A stretch of DNA of 64,000 bases from Pelagibacterium lentulum (lineage in GTDB: Bacteria; Pseudomonadota; Alphaproteobacteria; Rhizobiales; Devosiaceae): assembly GCF_003992625.1 (NCBI RefSeq), contig NZ_RZMW01000040.1, positions 125,656 through 189,655 of the forward strand, written 5' to 3'. A program made the position numbers and the translations under genes. Shown here piece by piece: positions 36,491 through 45,658 of this stretch (position 1 is its first letter; every line of letters starts with the position of its first letter). The notes under the pieces were generated by a model. The model made no database searches. It worked only from the letters and a program-made list of their open reading frames with translations, and was not told where the DNA came from.

Positions 36491-37653
36491 TGCGACAGCG
36501 CCCTTTCAAGCGATACCACGACCCGATCCTGCTGCTCTTCGCTCATTGTGGGATACATGGGTAGGCTTATGGCTTCCGTGTAATAGGCTTCGGCTTCTGG
36601 AAAATCGCCAGTCTTGAAGCCCATATGCTGATAATAGGGTTGCGTATGGACCGGAATGTAGTGAAGGTTGACCCCGATTTCCTGCTCGCGCAATGCCATA
36701 AAGATATCGCGATGGTTGGCGCCTACCCGATCGCGCACAATACGCACAACATAAAGGTGTAGACCCGAATAACCGTCAGGGTGTTGCCACGGGATGGTGA
36801 CGGGTAAATCCGCAAGCAGGGTATCGTATCGTCGTGCCAGCGCATGCCGGCGCGCTACGTACGCATCCAGCCGGTCGAGCTGGCTTAGACCCAGCGCCCC
36901 CTGGAGTTCAGTCATCCTGTAATTGAAGCCCAGATCGATCTGCTGATAATACCAGGGACCATCGGCCTCGTGGGTCATTAGCGCGGGATCGCGCGTTACG
37001 CCGTGACTGCGCAAGAGTGCCATGCGCTCGGCCAGCGCTGCGTCGTTGGTCAGCGCCATCCCGCCTTCTGCGCTTGTGACAATCTTGACTGGATGAAAAC
37101 TGAACACGGTGATGTCACTGAAACGGCAATCACCGACAGGCCCGTCTTTGTAGCGCCCTCCGACCGCATGCGACGCATCCTCAATGATGGCAAAGCCGTA
37201 GCGCTGACCCAACTCATGGATGCGCTCCATTTCACAAGGCTGCCCGCACAGGTGAACCGGAACCACAACCTTTGGCAGGCGACCTTCGCGTTCGGCGATC
37301 TTGAGTTTTTCTTCCAACGCATCGGTGGAAAGGTTGTATGAGCGCGGATCGATGTCGACGAAATCGACCTGCGCTCCGCAGTAGAGGGCGCAATTGGCGG
37401 AGGCGACGAAAGTTATGGGGGTTGTCCATAACCAATCACCGGATCCCAATCCCAAGGCAAGACATCCGATATGCAAAGCGGATGTTGCGCTATTGACCGC
37501 AACAGCATGCTTTGCTCCGCAATATTCAGCTACGGCTCGCTCGAAACGGGGAACGACCGGACCTTGCGTCAGGAAATCCGAACGCAGCACTTCGGTGACA
37601 GCATCTATGTCGGCCTGCGTTATATCCTGTCGGCCATAAGGGATGATGCTCAT
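36487..37653 (-). CDS. pseC: UDP-4-amino-4,6-dideoxy-L-AltNAc transaminase
   Basis: Using the ATG at 37653 (overlapping the pseB stop as ATGA) the protein has 388 residues; the 21 codons upstream lie inside pseB. It is a DegT/DnrJ/EryC1 PLP aminotransferase: IPYGRQDITQADIDAVTEVL at the start, then HAVAVNSATSALHIGCLALG, IIEDASHAVGGRYKDGPVGD and FSFHPVKIVTSAEGGMALTN, where the Lys in HPVK forms the internal aldimine. The C-terminal GVNLHYIPVHTQPYYQHMGF is typical of PseC. It converts the 4-keto product of PseB to the 4-amino sugar using glutamate. Confidence 0.93.
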   Translation of the reverse strand: MSIIPYGRQDITQADIDAVTEVLRSDFLTQGPVVPRFERAVAEYCGAKHAVAVNSATSALHIGCLALGLGSGDWLWTTPITFVASANCALYCGAQVDFVDIDPRSYNLSTDALEEKLKIAEREGRLPKVVVPVHLCGQPCEMERIHELGQRYGFAIIEDASHAVGGRYKDGPVGDCRFSDITVFSFHPVKIVTSAEGGMALTNDAALAERMALLRSHGVTRDPALMTHEADGPWYYQQIDLGFNYRMTELQGALGLSQLDRLDAYVARRHALARRYDTLLADLPVTIPWQHPDGYSGLHLYVVRIVRDRVGANHRDIFMALREQEIGVNLHYIPVHTQPYYQHMGFKTGDFPEAEAYYTEAISLPMYPTMSEEQQDRVVVSLERALSQ

Positions 37654-38648
37654 ATATTTCCGATCTTGGCATGATTGCCCGCGATCCAGTCCTGGAGCGC
37701 CTTGGTTTCCATCCATTCGGGATTGTTGTCACTCGTATAGCTAAAGCCTTCGGGAACCTTTTTCCCGTCCTTGATGCGCTCCTTGCTCGAGTCCCACTTG
37801 TTTATGGCCGGCAGGATCTTAAAGTAGTCATCATACTCGTAGGTATAGAATGAGTCTTCTGAGCCGATCATTTGCTCGTGCAGCTTCTCACCGGGCCGAA
37901 TACCGACGAAATCGAGCTTTGCATCGGGAGCGATCGCCTTGGCCAAATCGACGACCTTCATAGACGGAATTTTCTTTACGTAGATTTCTCCGCCTTCCAT
38001 GTCGTTGAACGCGTGCCATACAAGCTCGACGCCCTCCTCAAGAGTGATCATGAAACGCGTCATCCGTTCGTCGGTAACCGGAAGTACGCCGCGCTCCTTG
38101 ATCGACAGGAAGAACGGGATGACCGAACCCCTTGAGCCCATGACGTTGCCATAGCGCACCACGGCAAATCGTGTGTCGTGCCCCCCGGCGTAGGAGTTGC
38201 CCGACACAAAGAGTTTGTCTGACGCCAGCTTGGTCGCCCCGTAAAGGTTGATAGGGCTGCTCGCCTTGTCGGTCGATAGCGCTACCACGCGTTTGACGCC
38301 GCGGTCGATGCACGCATCGATCACGTTCATCGCGCCATTGATATTGGTCTTGATACACTCGAAGGGATTGTATTCGGCCGTCGGTACGATCTTGGTCGCC
38401 GCGGCATGGACGACATAGTCGACGCCATCGAGAGCCCGGTAGAGTCTCTCCTTATCCCGAACGTCGCCGATGAAGAAGCGAACGCGGCTGTCGTCCTGAT
38501 ACTTCTTGGCCATCTCCCACTGCTTCATCTCATCGCGGGAATACACGATAATGCGTCTTGGATTGTAGCGTTCGAGGGTCATGGGCAGGAAGGTGTGCCC
38601 GAAAGAACCGGTCCCGCCGGTTATCAATATCGATTGTCCAGTCAGCAT
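37650..38648 (-). CDS. pseB: UDP-GlcNAc 4,6-dehydratase (inverting)
   Basis: A 332-residue SDR enzyme beginning GQSILITGGTGSFGHTFLPM with the GGTGSFG NADP-binding loop. It has RRIIVYSRDEMKQWEMAKKY, FFIGDVRDKERLYRALDGVD, the catalytic area ALSTDKASSPINLYGATKLA (SxDKA and Y-x3-K) and a C-terminal DSFYTYEYDDYFKILP. This is the PseB/FlaA1 pattern: dehydration of UDP-GlcNAc with C5 epimerisation, the first step to pseudaminic acid. It is the first gene of pseB-C-F-G/H-I, all overlapping or within 3 bp. The promoter must lie in 38649-38830. Confidence 0.94.
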   Translation of the reverse strand: MLTGQSILITGGTGSFGHTFLPMTLERYNPRRIIVYSRDEMKQWEMAKKYQDDSRVRFFIGDVRDKERLYRALDGVDYVVHAAATKIVPTAEYNPFECIKTNINGAMNVIDACIDRGVKRVVALSTDKASSPINLYGATKLASDKLFVSGNSYAGGHDTRFAVVRYGNVMGSRGSVIPFFLSIKERGVLPVTDERMTRFMITLEEGVELVWHAFNDMEGGEIYVKKIPSMKVVDLAKAIAPDAKLDFVGIRPGEKLHEQMIGSEDSFYTYEYDDYFKILPAINKWDSSKERIKDGKKVPEGFSYTSDNNPEWMETKALQDWIAGNHAKIGNI

Positions 38649-39189
38649 TGTCTCTACAGCGGTTCGTCAAGGGGAGCAGCGAATCTGAACGTTTAATAAA
38701 GGAACGCCATAGGTTTGTGCAAGCAGCACGGTTTGCAAACGCCAAAATGCTTGCGGTAAATGGCCAGTGTCTTCCATCAAAAAACTGCCGGCCGACGATC
38801 GGATCGGATAACATCAATAGCCGTCATGACACGCTTTGTTCTCCCAGATAGAGCTTCACGTGCTCCGCGTAAAGCGCAACCATGCCCATCGACCACCGTG
38901 CGCCCTCGGCCATAATCGGCAGAACCCCCAACCCGCGCACGGCCAGTTCCTGAACTGCCCCATGGGCGGCAATTTGCCCTGGGACTTTTCGATTTTGGCA
39001 TTCTCAAATTCTGCTCGGGTAGCAAGTTTCTAAAGAAGACGCGCAACGGCATGGGGTGCTGGGTACTGCGTAGGAACATGACTCTATCCGCTAAGCTCCC
39101 GGCTCTGCCGGAGCGAACAAAGGCAGCTGGCGTCTGCCTTACTGAGGCCGTTTCTAATGCTTTCTCACAAGAACCGTGAGGCTGCAAAT
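38649..39189. other. Gene-poor stretch upstream of pseB with an unidentified coding remnant
   Basis: The part nearest pseB should contain the operon promoter. On the minus strand a frame from about 38992 to 38824 reads convincingly like the end of a protein (VQELAVRGLGVLPIMAEGAR then WSMGMVALYAEHVKLYLGEQ and a stop). It has no start and I do not recognise it. The rest shows no supported gene. It lies against mobile-element remnants and is probably the scar of an insertion. Confidence 0.4.
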
Positions 39190-39445
39190 GAAGATCATCG
39201 CGGCACAGTCTCACAAACACCTGAACCGCTCGACATGAGAGCGCAAACACCGTGGTGCCGTCGCTGATCTAGGGCCAGCAGAACTTCGAATCTTCCAAGC
39301 GCATAGATTATAACTGGGCCGAACCTGTCCCAAACCTGGATCTTGATGCGGTCGCCGCGCCGTCAGCGAAACATCGCCCTCAGGCTCGAAAAGGGATCGA
39401 GTCCCAGTTCGTTCTGCACCATCGCTGTCAGCCCGTTCCAGCTTG
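39190..39445 (-). pseudogene. IS66-family TnpB (Orf2) remnant
   Basis: Minus-strand fragments in shifting frames give LTAMVQNELGLDPFSSL, then RRGDRIKIQVWDR, and further on pieces like KIRSSAGPRSATAPRC. The L-x2-DPFSG...FRGRRGDxxKxxxWD block is the hallmark of the IS66 accessory protein TnpB. A stop codon and indels interrupt it, and the start is missing. It abuts the relaxase remnant at 39445, so it probably marks an old IS66 insertion in the traA-like gene. No inverted repeats were identified. Confidence 0.55.
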
Positions 39446-40622
39446 CCCGCCAGGTGGAGTTCGCCATTCCACGCGAGATAAGTGAGGCGCAGGGCATCGA
39501 GCTGGCCCGCGACTTCGCGCAGGCCGAATTTGTCGACCAGGGCATGATCGCCGACCTCAATGTGCATTGGGACATCGGCGAGGACGGCATGCCCAAACCC
39601 CACGCCCATGTCATGCTCACCATGCGGTCGGTGGGCGAGAACGGCTTCGGCCCGAAGGTTCGCGACTGGAACCGCACGGAGATGGTCGAACGTTGGGCCG
39701 AGCATGTCAACGAACGGCTGGCGGAACTCGGCATCGACGCGCACATTGATCATCGCAGCGTTGAGACACAGAGTATTCCGCTGGAACCGCAAAGCCAGAT
39801 CGGAGCACCGGCGCAGCGCATCGAAGGCGAAGGCGAAGGGATCGAGGCCGCAGACCGTGCGGACATGCACCAAGAGATCGCGCGCAATAATGGCGCGCGG
39901 ATCATCGCCGATCCTTCCATCGCGCTGGACGCAATCACACATCAGCAATCGAACTTCACGCGGCGAGGATCGGTTCACCACCCGCGACATGATCGAGGCC
40001 GAACAGCGCCTGCACCGCGCGGCAGAACTAATGGCCGAGAAGGAACTGCACGAGGTCAGCGACCGGAACAGGGAGGCCGCGCTTGCGCGTGCCGAACAGC
40101 GCGGGCTGATCCTTTCCGGCGAGTAGGTCGATGCGCTGGTGCATGTCACGGACGGGCGCGATCTTGGCGTTGTCGTCGGTTATGCCGGGACGGGAAAGAG
40201 CGCCATGCTCGGTGTGGCGCGCGAGGCATGGGAGGCGGCCAGAAGAGTGGTGCAGCATGATCTTGAGGCGACGTTGCGCAAAACCGGCATCGAACCGAAA
40301 GAACTCTTGCGTCGCGCCGGCGCCGGGCGAGCGTTCTTTCGCCATGCCCGTGCCGTTGACGCGACCTTCGAGGCGCAGGCGCGAGGAGGCAAGGCCAGCC
40401 CGGAGCAGGTGCAGGAACTGCACAAAGCCCGCGCGGGTTTCGACGAACACCGCCCCCACGGCTCGCGCGATGCCGAGGCCGTTTACAAGCGGAACCCCGA
40501 GTTTGCGGCCGATGTCGCTTCTGGCGATCCTGATCGCGCCGCGCCAGCCAGGCGCGCCCTGCAACTGGAAACCGAGATGCGTAAGAACCCCAATCTGCGC
40601 GCGGATCGGACTGTAGGATCGT
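39446..40622 (+). pseudogene. TraA/MobA-type conjugative relaxase remnant
   Basis: The readable part begins RQVEFAIPREISEAQGIELA, followed by the histidine motif KPHAHVMLTMR (H-x-H of the relaxase metal site). A frame change near 39960 leads to FTTRDMIEAEQRLHRAAELM. TAG at 40124-40126 replaces the expected Gln codon in LSGE(Q)VDALVHVTDGRDLG. Walker A VVGYAGTGKSAML follows, and then a large deletion fuses it to the C-terminal region DLEATLRKTGIEPKELLRRA...PEFAADVASGDPDRAAPARR. The N-terminus with the nicking Tyr is absent. It is evidence that a conjugative element or plasmid contributed to the right end of the island. Confidence 0.8.
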
Positions 40623-40676
40623 CCTATTTGTCACCAATTCTATCCGGCAGCCCGACGATGGCTAAATATCTCTTGA

Positions 40677-40694
40677 ACAACGATAAATCGTTGT
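40677..40694. promoter_or_regulatory. 18-bp palindrome upstream of the AlpA-like gene
   Basis: ACAACGATAAATCGTTGT has two perfect 8-bp arms around AA. It lies 53 bp upstream of the AlpA-like start codon, between the relaxase remnant and that gene, and is a reasonable operator for an autoregulated excision regulator or another DNA-binding protein. No second copy was noticed nearby. Confidence 0.5.
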
Positions 40695-40746
40695 CCTGTC
40701 TGGTCTGTGCAATCGTCAGAAGCAACCAGCAGAAGGCAGCGCGACC

Positions 40747-40908
40747 ATGCCCCACCCAGACCGCATCATTCGCCTCAAGACCGTCCTTGCCCGCACCGGC
40801 CTCTCGCGCTCCACCATCTACCACACGATCGCCGAAGGCACGATCCCCGCCCAATTCAAGATCAGCACCAACGGTGCGGCATGGAAAGAATCCGATATTG
40901 ACCGATAG
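40747..40908 (+). pseudogene. AlpA-family regulator, truncated by a stop codon
   Basis: A 53-residue frame, MPHPDRIIRLKTVLARTGLS then RSTIYHTIAEGTIPAQ, matches the AlpA/excisionase-like helix-turn-helix proteins that activate integrase genes of genomic islands. Intact relatives continue as ESDI(N/D)RWIADP. Here the Trp codon is TAG (40906-40908), after which the frame reads VADPVRWQP. The loss of about 12-15 residues is short, and the HTH is complete, so partial function cannot be excluded. It is too short for most ORF cut-offs. Confidence 0.65.
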
Positions 40909-41099
40909 GTCGCCGATCCGGTCAGATGGCAGCCAGTGGAAGGGGGCGGCAATAGGCGGTGATAGGGAAGCACTCCGGCAGGGAAAGGCCTACCGACCAC
41001 AACTGCCCGCCAGATTGACAGTATAGTTGCCTGTGAAGAAACCGGTTTTGTCAGGCGACGCGTGAACGGCCGCGCTGAACTGACGCCGAAACGTTCACC

Positions 41100-41445
41100 C
41101 GCCGGGCGATGGCTGAGGCCGCCGGCCACTTGTCGAGAGTAGGGTGCCCGGGCCTTGCGGGGCGATGCCGCAACCGTCGGGGAGATCCTGCACGCCCAGA
41201 CAGGCGCCCGTCGCCGTATCCCAATAAGCGATCAATCCGCCATGGGGGGAGGTGGTGGCGACGATGGTGCCGGAGCGGTCGATTGCGACCGAGCCGATGT
41301 AGTCGTCCATGCGGCGCAGCACGGCGTCGGGCGGAAAGAACAGCTCGATCTCCTTGCCCCGACGATGCCGCTCGACCAGCGGGGGACGGTCGGGGAGGAC
41401 TGCCCCGGCACCATCTTCCTCCTTGCGATCAAGCCATGTCTTTGC
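41100..41445 (-). pseudogene. DUF1513 protein, C-terminal remnant
   Basis: The minus-strand frame reads GKEIELFFPPDAVLRRMDDY, then IGSVAIDRSGTIVATTSPHG and GLIAYWDTATGACLGVQDLP with DGCGIAPQG, which resembles the beta-propeller end of DUF1513 periplasmic proteins that occur beside iron- or copper-related lipoproteins. The N-terminal two thirds are missing and the upstream frame runs into the antisense of the neighbouring acetyltransferase gene. It looks like debris of an insertion or deletion at the island edge. Confidence 0.5.
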
Positions 41446-41455
41446 CGGGCGCGTT

Positions 41456-42157
41456 CTAGAACTGCAATGAGCGGCGCTCGTCATTTTCTGACAATTGCTC
41501 AAATCGGTCGCTTCTGAATACGCCGAAGCAGAATCGCGACCGGTGATGCAGCAGATGCGGGTGGAAACCGGAGCGCTGACATCCCTTGAGCGAGGCAATG
41601 TTTTCTTCGCCCACGAAGGTGAATACGTAGCGCGCACCCATCGGCCCCGCCGCTTCCGCAATCCGTGCCATCGCCTCCGACATAATCCGGAGACCGCGAT
41701 GCGAGGGCGGCGTGTAGGCATTTTCAAGCAAAGCTTCGTCTGACTCCAGCCGTGGGAACCCGCCGATCGATTCGACAACTGCGTTTTCCTTGGCGCTGAA
41801 CAGCCACTGCATGTAGCAGGGCGTGCCATCGCGCATGTCCACCGCGACAAAGCAGCCACGCGGGGCCTTGCGCAGGAAATTCCGCCGCCAATGAATCTCA
41901 AGCGCTTCAGGATGATCATTCGACACCTGTGGAAGCAGTATATCGAGGTCGCCTTGGATGAGCGGGCGCACCGAAATCGGGATTTTGGCACTGGGACGCT
42001 CCAGCGGAAGCGTAAGATCGCGCCGCAGTCCAAGGCGCGTTTTTCGCGAGTAAAGGCCTTGGTTGATATGGCCCGACACGCGCAGCTTAAGACGGGCAAG
42101 CATAAGACGGGCGTTGGACGCAGAGCCAGGTTTCAGTGGCGGGACGGTTGTGCTCAT
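41456..42157 (-). CDS. GNAT-like acetyltransferase
   Basis: A 233-residue protein with a basic N-terminus (SARLKLRVSG-type, to about residue 60) and a GNAT-like core: KIPISVRPLIQGDLDILLPQ, then RGCFVAVDMRDGTPCYMQWL, ENAYTPPSHRGLRIMSEAMA (helix-loop region for acetyl-CoA) and YVFTFVGEENIASLKGCQRS with GFHPH. These are the beta-4/alpha-3 and alpha-4/beta-6 features of GNATs. Similar stand-alone proteins occur in exopolysaccharide clusters. Its substrate is unknown. It is the last intact gene of the island before the tex region and its start ATG is at 42157. Confidence 0.68.
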   Translation of the reverse strand: MSTTVPPLKPGSASNARLMLARLKLRVSGHINQGLYSRKTRLGLRRDLTLPLERPSAKIPISVRPLIQGDLDILLPQVSNDHPEALEIHWRRNFLRKAPRGCFVAVDMRDGTPCYMQWLFSAKENAVVESIGGFPRLESDEALLENAYTPPSHRGLRIMSEAMARIAEAAGPMGARYVFTFVGEENIASLKGCQRSGFHPHLLHHRSRFCFGVFRSDRFEQLSENDERRSLQF

Positions 42158-42369
42158 GACCTACTTCTTTGCGATGCCTGCATCCACAAAATACTTATCC
42201 GACGATTAGTAGAAACCCACGTAGAACTATGCATTGCAAATATCTATAACAATAAAATAATGATGAGAACTCCCAATCCGATTGTCAATACTTATAACTT
42301 TTATGCTCGCACGGGGCATAGGCATGCGCTCGAATGGCCTCGCCATAGTCCCCATATGCCTTCAAAGCT

Positions 42370-42645
42370 TTAGCCAAGATTGCCCCAGCTTTCGTTCCAT
42401 TCCGTATCGGGTGCGAGTTCGATCACGACGTCGGTTGGGCCTTTCATGTTGCTGCTTTTGTTTCGCGCCAGGGCCAGCGCTTCTTCTACCGGCATTTCCT
42501 CGCTCTGTTCGATCGCGTCTTCAGCAATGTCTGCGGGGTCGCGAACTTCGCGAATAAAGGCTCGTGGCCCCTTGGCAGATGCAACGACGCGCACGATGAT
42601 GGTGCCGCGGGGTTCCTTGCCGGTGAAAGAACGGTATTGGGGCAT
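42370..42645 (-). CDS. Small conserved acidic hypothetical protein
   Basis: A 91-residue product beginning MPQYRSFTGKEPRGTIIVRV, containing PRAFIREVRDPADIAEDAIE and ending DTEWNESWGNLG. There are no membrane segments or cysteines. It is encoded 74 bp after the tex stop on the same strand. AAGAAAGA before the ATG gives a weak ribosome-binding site. I do not recognise the family. Coding character and position beside tex make it a likely real gene. Confidence 0.6.
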   Translation of the reverse strand: MPQYRSFTGKEPRGTIIVRVVASAKGPRAFIREVRDPADIAEDAIEQSEEMPVEEALALARNKSSNMKGPTDVVIELAPDTEWNESWGNLG

Positions 42646-42719
42646 TGATCTTTCTTTCTCGTTTCATCGAAAGATCAACGCCTTGTCCGGCTGCCAGGTT
42701 CCGGTAGCTGAGCGCGCGC

Positions 42720-45038
42720 CTATTTGTTGCGCTTGAAGGCCTCTGCAAGGGCCGAACCAAAACTGCCCGGCTGGGATTGTTGCGCCGGCTTGGCCTGCCG
42801 GGACTGGTTGCTGCGACCACGCGCGAGTTGGGCTGCGTCCTGTTCCCGCATGGCGGCCGGTGCTGCGTCTTTGCGCATGGATAGACTGATGCGCTTGCGC
42901 TTGACGTCAACCTCCAGCACCTTGACCTTCACGACATCGCCCGCCTTGACCACCTCATGGGGATCCTTGATGAACCGGTCTGCGAGTTGGGAAACGTGAA
43001 CGAGCCCATCCTGATGCACGCCAATGTCCACGAACGCACCAAAGGCTGCGACATTGGTAACAGTGCCTTCGAGCATCATGCCGGGTTTGAGATCGGAAAC
43101 TTCCTCTATGCCGTCGGTGAAGGTTGCAGTTTTGAATTCCGGCCGCGGGTCACGTCCGGGCTTTTCAAGTTCAGCAAGGATATCGCGAATGGTTGGCAGA
43201 CCAAATGTGTCATCAACGAAAGCGTTTGGGTCCAAGCCCTTAAGCGCTGCGCTGTCGCCCATAAGCACTCTAATATCCCGACCACAAGCCGCAACAATCT
43301 TGCGTGCAACCTTATAGGCCTCGGGATGGACCGATGACGCATCGAGCGGCTCAATACCATCTCGGATGCGCAAGAAGCCCGCTGCCTGCTCAAAGGCCTT
43401 CGGGCCGAGACGCGGCACGGTAAGCAGGTCCTTGCGCGATGCGAAGGCACCATTGGCGTTACGATGGGCAACGATTGCTTCTGCCAGGGACGTGCCAAGC
43501 CCCGATACGCGGGCCAATAGAGGTGCGGAAGCGGTGTTGAGATCGACCCCGACCCCATTCACTGCATCTTCGACCACCGCATCAAGGGCGCGCGCCAGCC
43601 GGTATTGATCGACGTCGTGCTGGTATTGCCCCACGCCAATCGACTTGGGATCGATCTTGACGAGTTCGGCCAAGGGGTCCTGCAATCGGCGCGCGATAGA
43701 AACGGCTCCCCGCAAGGAGACATCCAGATCGGGCAGTTCGCCCGACGCCGCTTCCGAAGCCGAATAGACCGATGCCCCGGCCTCGCTGACGACGACCTTA
43801 AGCGGCTTGGGCGCTGGGATCATCGTGAGCATATCCGCCACCAATCGCTCGGTCTCCCGGCTTGCCGTGCCGTTGCCAATGGCGATCAATTCAACCTTAT
43901 GGCGCGCAATGAGCGCCATAAGCACGTTTTGGCTACCTGTCACATCGTTGCGCGGGGCAAAAGGATAGACGGTCGCTGTATCGAGCACCTTGCCGGTTCC
44001 ATCGACCACAGCGACCTTGACGCCGGTGCGAATACCGGGATCGAGCCCAAGCGTAGCACGGGTTCCAGCCGGGGCAGCGAGCAGCAGATCCTTGAGATTG
44101 CGGGCAAAGACCGTGATTGCCTCGTCTTCGGCGCGTTCTCGCAGACGGTTCATCAGGTCGACCGAGAGGTGCAGCCAGAGTTTGACCCGCCAGCTCCAGC
44201 GCACGACTTCCATAAGCCAGGCATCGGCTGCGCCAGCTTCGGCACAGATATTGAAATGGGTGGCAACGGTCAGTTCGGCAGGCTTGTAGCGGCCTTCATG
44301 GTTGGCATCCAGTTCGAGATCGACAGTCAGCATTTCTTCGTTGCGACCGCGTAGCATTGCCAAAGCCCGATGGCTTGGAACCTTCGACCACGGCTCTACG
44401 TGATCGAAATAGTCGGCAAATTTCGCTCCCGCTTCCTGTTTGCCATCGACAACGCGCGCCCGAATAAATGCCTTCTGTTCCATATAGGTGCGCAGCTTAC
44501 CGATCAGTTCCGCATTTTCGGCAAAGCGTTCGGCGAGAATATCGCGCGCACCGTCGAGCGCTGCCTTGGCGTCGGCAATCTCATCGCTGAGATACTTCTG
44601 GGCCTCATCGAGTGGCACGAGGCTGCGATTTTCAAACAGCGCGTCGGCCAACGGTTCGAGTCCGCGCTCGCGCGCAATTTCGGCTTTGGTGCGGCGTTTG
44701 GGCTTATAGGGCAGATAGATGTCTTCGAGTTCGGCCTTGGTGGCAACACCGGCAATTTGCACCTCAAGCTCAGGGGTCAGCTTACCCTGGGCTTCGATGG
44801 ATTGCAGGACGGCCGCGCGCCTTGCATCGAGTTCACGCAAATACGCCAGCCGCTCGTTGAGTAAGCGTAACTGGCTGTCATCGAGCCCGCCTGTGACCTC
44901 CTTGCGGTAGCGTGCAACGAAAGGAACCGTTGCACCTTCATCGAGCAATTTGACCGCCGCCGCAACCTGGTCGGTGCGGGCCGCAATTTCGCCTGCGATA
45001 ATGGCTGCAATAGAAGGCGTCAATGCGGTCATCGCCAA
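42720..45038 (-). CDS. tex: Tex-family RNA-binding transcription accessory protein
   Basis: A 772-residue protein with the complete Tex architecture. The N-terminal helical domain contains [21 protein letters not shown] YqgF-like domain contains [20 protein letters not shown]. Helix-hairpin-helix motifs are seen as [20 protein letters not shown]. The C-terminal S1 domain contains [20 protein letters not shown], followed by [10 protein letters not shown]. Tex binds nucleic acids and affects transcription and stress or virulence phenotypes in several bacteria. It is full length and marks the return to chromosomal background to the right of the island. Confidence 0.96.
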   Translation of the reverse strand: MAMTALTPSIAAIIAGEIAARTDQVAAAVKLLDEGATVPFVARYRKEVTGGLDDSQLRLLNERLAYLRELDARRAAVLQSIEAQGKLTPELEVQIAGVATKAELEDIYLPYKPKRRTKAEIARERGLEPLADALFENRSLVPLDEAQKYLSDEIADAKAALDGARDILAERFAENAELIGKLRTYMEQKAFIRARVVDGKQEAGAKFADYFDHVEPWSKVPSHRALAMLRGRNEEMLTVDLELDANHEGRYKPAELTVATHFNICAEAGAADAWLMEVVRWSWRVKLWLHLSVDLMNRLRERAEDEAITVFARNLKDLLLAAPAGTRATLGLDPGIRTGVKVAVVDGTGKVLDTATVYPFAPRNDVTGSQNVLMALIARHKVELIAIGNGTASRETERLVADMLTMIPAPKPLKVVVSEAGASVYSASEAASGELPDLDVSLRGAVSIARRLQDPLAELVKIDPKSIGVGQYQHDVDQYRLARALDAVVEDAVNGVGVDLNTASAPLLARVSGLGTSLAEAIVAHRNANGAFASRKDLLTVPRLGPKAFEQAAGFLRIRDGIEPLDASSVHPEAYKVARKIVAACGRDIRVLMGDSAALKGLDPNAFVDDTFGLPTIRDILAELEKPGRDPRPEFKTATFTDGIEEVSDLKPGMMLEGTVTNVAAFGAFVDIGVHQDGLVHVSQLADRFIKDPHEVVKAGDVVKVKVLEVDVKRKRISLSMRKDAAPAAMREQDAAQLARGRSNQSRQAKPAQQSQPGSFGSALAEAFKRNK

Positions 45039-45234
45039 ATCCTGAGTATTGAAACGAGGGGTAAAATAGGACCGCTAAAGCTTCGGGCCAAGCGGCAGTT
45101 GCACTCATCCACAAGCATAGGTCAGTATTGCTGTTGCAACTTAGCAACACGCGACAACCCAAGCCACAAGGTCACTGCTTCGTGACCGAATTTGGCCATG
45201 ACCTTGCCCAGATTGGCCTGCTAACGAAGAGCGT

Positions 45235-45579
45235 ATGAACAGATTTTTGCCCATTATATTACTATGTGTTGGCTTCGTCATGGCCTTTACCGCCCTTGCG
45301 TCGGCAGAGCCGGACCAAGGCAGCGCGCCAGACGCCGATCGCATGTGCATCGACATACGCTACAGCACGGAGGCGCCTCCTGCGCCGTCCGAGCTCAAGC
45401 GTTGCTGGCATCAGATCGGAATGGGCAAGATCGTGACAGCCTGTACCCCGGAGCCTTCGCTGACTCAGGGCAATATGCCGTCTATTCCCGAGTGCGGGTA
45501 TGACGGCACAGACATCGCCACGCTGAACGCAAGCGCACCACAGGCCCCTTTAACAGACCTGCCTCCGCCCAAAGCCTGA
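45235..45579 (+). CDS. Small secreted hypothetical protein
   Basis: A 114-residue protein with a clear signal peptide: MNRFLPIILLCVGFVMAFTA ending LASA before EPDQ, a good AxA-type cleavage site. The mature part has four cysteines (ADRMCIDIRY, LKRCWHQIG, TACTPEPS, PECGYDG) and a Pro-rich tail, suggesting two disulfides in the periplasm. I recognise no family. It is divergent from tex, with 196 bp between that must hold both promoters, and it is 79 bp before the L,D-transpeptidase gene. Confidence 0.6.
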   Translation: MNRFLPIILLCVGFVMAFTALASAEPDQGSAPDADRMCIDIRYSTEAPPAPSELKRCWHQIGMGKIVTACTPEPSLTQGNMPSIPECGYDGTDIATLNASAPQAPLTDLPPPKA

Positions 45580-45658
45580 TCTCGAACGCTTTTCACTTTT
45601 CGATCCACCCAAGGCGCTGGAAACCCCGGCGCCATCCGAAGTTATTGAGTAACCTCAG

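Noticed and set aside
39211-40149. A 312-codon minus-strand frame
   Set aside because: Most of it mirrors the relaxase remnant on the plus strand; only its first part corresponds to the IS66 fragment and that is in shifting frames.
17083-42369. A second copy of the tRNA-Phe 3' end (attR)
   Set aside because: No matching stretch was seen by eye in the island or at its right edge; not claimed.
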